Below are positions 14,468 through 15,495 of a stretch of 15,495 bases of DNA, one piece after another; the first letter of the stretch is position 1, and every line of letters begins with the position of its first letter. The stretch is taken from assembly GCA_030621805.1 (NCBI GenBank), contig JAUXGY010000011.1:1-15495 (forward strand), given 5' to 3'. Under the pieces are notes generated by a model. The model was not told where the DNA came from. It saw only the letters and a program-made list of their open reading frames with translations, and did no database searches. The position numbers were made by a program, and so were the translations under genes. Origin of the DNA: Kiritimatiellales bacterium (GTDB lineage: Bacteria > Verrucomicrobiota > Kiritimatiellia > Kiritimatiellales > Pontiellaceae).

Positions 14468-15388
14468 TTCCTCAAAATTAAAAAATCGATCGGCGTTGCG
14501 AAAGGTGATTTCGGCAAGGGCTTCTTCGGAGATGCCGCGCAGCTCAGCGGCCTTGGCAAGGACATGGCGAAGGTTGGCGGGTTCGTTGAGTATTGTAGAT
14601 GGAGGTTGCCTCTCCCTCCGGTCGTTGCTTTCGTTCCTCAAGCCTCGCTTCGCGTCCAGCTCCGTTTGGATGGGCTTGTGCGTTGCTTCAAGCTTTGCAA
14701 GGGGTAGACGAGCCATCTCTGCTTCCAAAACGGAGCTGGAAGCTCCGTCTACATTATGCGGAAAAATATCGGGGGCATCGGTTTCGATGAGAATGCGGCC
14801 ATCAGGGACGACACGGATCGCAGAACCGGCCTTCTTTGCATTCGGACGGGTAATGGAACCTGAGAAGGAAATATAGGCTCCGCGTTTCACTAGCTCGGTC
14901 GCGACCTCAGCAGATCCGCCAAAACAATGGATAAGCATGCCACGCGGGATTTCACCAAATTGATCGAGCAATTCGATCAACCGTCCCCACGCACGACGAC
15001 AGTGAATGGTGACTGGGCGATCAAATTTCCGGGCGATTTCAAGCTGGGTGAGAAAAACAGCCTCTTGCTCGGCGTCATTCCGGTTTTCCAGAGCACGGTC
15101 GATGCCGATTTCACCGACGGAGGCCTGTGGATAAGTTGTCAGTAAGTTCTCAAGGGTCTGAAAACACTGACGAGAACGCCCGCCAATGAACCACGGATGC
15201 AGCCCAAAGGCTAAATACGTATTCTTATACCTGTTAACAATATCTATAACTTTAAACCAATCATCCTCGCAGCATCCCTTGACCGCCATCTTCTCAACAC
15301 CCGCCAAGCGAGCATTTTCCATCACTTTCTCAAGCATAGGGAGCAGGCGTTGATCCTGAATATGATTATGGCAGTCGAAGAGTCTCAT
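14459..15388 (-). CDS. tatD: TatD-family metal-dependent hydrolase with an internal ~50-residue insertion
   Basis: A 309-residue TIM-barrel hydrolase of the TatD DNase family, against about 260 for the family. All metal ligands are visible: H7 and H9 (FDCHNH), E93 (VGEIGID), H129 (TIHCRRA), H154 (LIHCFGG), D204 (ETDAPD). Family members are magnesium-dependent nucleases; E. coli homologues act on single-stranded 3' ends. The extra length lies between ETDAPDIFPHN (202-212) and STILNEPANLRHVL (264-277), where relatives have only a short variable loop. It is encoded by the structured repeat at 14594-14753 and is charged and low in hydrophobic core residues. The frame stays open and the C-terminal helices follow normally, so the protein may still work. 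The start is fixed by the conserved N-terminus, but no Shine-Dalgarno precedes it: an inverted-repeat arm begins 2 nt upstream. Confidence 0.92.
   Translation of the reverse strand: MRLFDCHNHIQDQRLLPMLEKVMENARLAGVEKMAVKGCCEDDWFKVIDIVNRYKNTYLAFGLHPWFIGGRSRQCFQTLENLLTTYPQASVGEIGIDRALENRNDAEQEAVFLTQLEIARKFDRPVTIHCRRAWGRLIELLDQFGEIPRGMLIHCFGGSAEVATELVKRGAYISFSGSITRPNAKKAGSAIRVVPDGRILIETDAPDIFPHNVDGASSSVLEAEMARLPLAKLEATHKPIQTELDAKRGLRNESNDRRERQPPSTILNEPANLRHVLAKAAELRGISEEALAEITFRNADRFFNFEEHG
14594..14753. mobile_element. ~160-bp palindromic/MITE-like element inserted in frame within tatD
   Basis: The ends are near-perfect inverted repeats: TGTAGATGGAG (14594-14604) and CTCCGTCTACA (14743-14753), 10 of 11 matching. 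Inside, TCCAGCTCCGTTTGGA (14655-14670) pairs with TCCAAAACGGAGCTGGA (14724-14740; one extra base). The second of these can instead fold locally as ACGGAGCT-GGA-AGCTCCGT (14730-14748). GTAGACG (14704-14710) pairs with CGTCTAC (14746-14752). A TA dinucleotide lies near each end (14591-14592, 14755-14756), but a target duplication cannot be proven. It has no coding capacity beyond the tatD frame, which it extends by about 50 codons without a stop. Confidence 0.6.
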
Positions 15389-15390
15389 CG

Positions 15391-15495
15391 GAAAGATGAA
15401 TTATAAAAGATGAAAGATGAACTATGAAAGAGGGTCTGCGACAGCCTCATAAAAGGCCAACGCCGCTTGAGTTCCGTTTTTATCATTCATCTTTC
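15391..15495. repeat. Inverted repeat bounding 105 bp upstream of tatD
   Basis: The first 18 bases, GAAAGATGAATTATAAAA (15391-15408), are mirrored at 17 of 18 positions by TTTTATCATTCATCTTTC (15478-15495) at the window edge, so the arm may continue beyond it. Degenerate copies of the AAGATGAA unit follow the inner side of the first arm (to about 15430). The left arm begins 2 nt from the tatD start codon. It could be a small non-autonomous element or a simple-sequence block. Confidence 0.55.
15422..15495 (-). CDS. Short or partial open frame at the window edge, unrecognised
   Basis: A minus-strand frame ends at TAG 15422-15424. From an internal ATG at 15490 it encodes 22 residues, ending AALAFYEAVADPLS, and it stays open to the window edge. 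It may be the C-terminus of a gene that continues outside or a tiny frame inside the inverted repeat. The amino acid composition is protein-like, but nothing identifies it. Confidence 0.25.
   Translation of the reverse strand, partial: KMNDKNGTQAALAFYEAVADPLS

Noticed and set aside
1..15495. CRISPR array, transposase, integrase, prophage or tRNA
   Set aside because: No regularly spaced repeats, no DDE or recombinase motifs and no cloverleaf sequence were seen.

Overview
The window reads as a bacterial chromosome segment, probably from an anaerobe. Evidence for anaerobiosis is a very large oxygen-sensitive type acyl-CoA dehydratase activase and a phosphofructokinase with pyrophosphate-type signature residues. 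The short TTCCAAT/ATTGGAA palindrome at a gene end and structured repeats at or inside gene ends remind me of Kiritimatiellota/Verrucomicrobiota genomes. That placement is recollection and inference; nothing in the window proves it. There is no phage, integrase, transposase, CRISPR array, rRNA or tRNA.

Layout, left to right. (1) 222-894: an AT-richer MntA/HepT (MNT-HEPN) toxin-antitoxin pair. (2) 898-4104: full-length carB (carbamoyl phosphate synthase large subunit), only 3 nt after the HEPN stop. (3) 4105-4244: convergent spacer holding a 90-bp inverted-repeat element that reaches into the next gene's stop. (4) 4245-8630 (minus): a 1461-residue fused activase/HgdB-like protein with a good Shine-Dalgarno and a promoter overlapped by a palindrome. 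(5) 8631-9193: the only long gene-poor stretch, with that promoter and what looks like a decayed 5' end of clpB (8888-9019, minus). (6) 9194-9691: a SPOUT RNA methyltransferase. (7) 9749-10351 (minus): rpsD, with a textbook terminator, a structured leader and a strong promoter. (8) 10597-11570 (minus): an Xre-RES toxin-antitoxin operon with a promoter sitting in a large perfect inverted repeat. (9) 11712-12935: pfp, divergent from Xre-RES. (10) 12954-14390 (minus): MATE exporter. (11) 14459-15388 (minus): TatD-family hydrolase.

Most genes are housekeeping: pyrimidine/arginine precursor synthesis, translation, RNA modification, glycolysis. Two unrelated toxin-antitoxin modules sit between them, and neither forms an obvious functional pathway with its neighbours. 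The most unusual material is the small structured repeats. A ~160-bp element with near-matching inverted ends lies inside tatD without breaking the frame and seems to add about 50 residues to a loop. Another inverted repeat begins 2 nt upstream of the tatD start codon, and a third palindrome contains its stop codon. The stops of rpsD and of the giant activase also lie in inverted repeats. I see no clear new multi-gene defence or metabolic system. The best candidates for something undescribed are the protein-coding palindromic insertion in tatD, the tandem activase with a degenerate first ATPase copy, and the clpB remnant.
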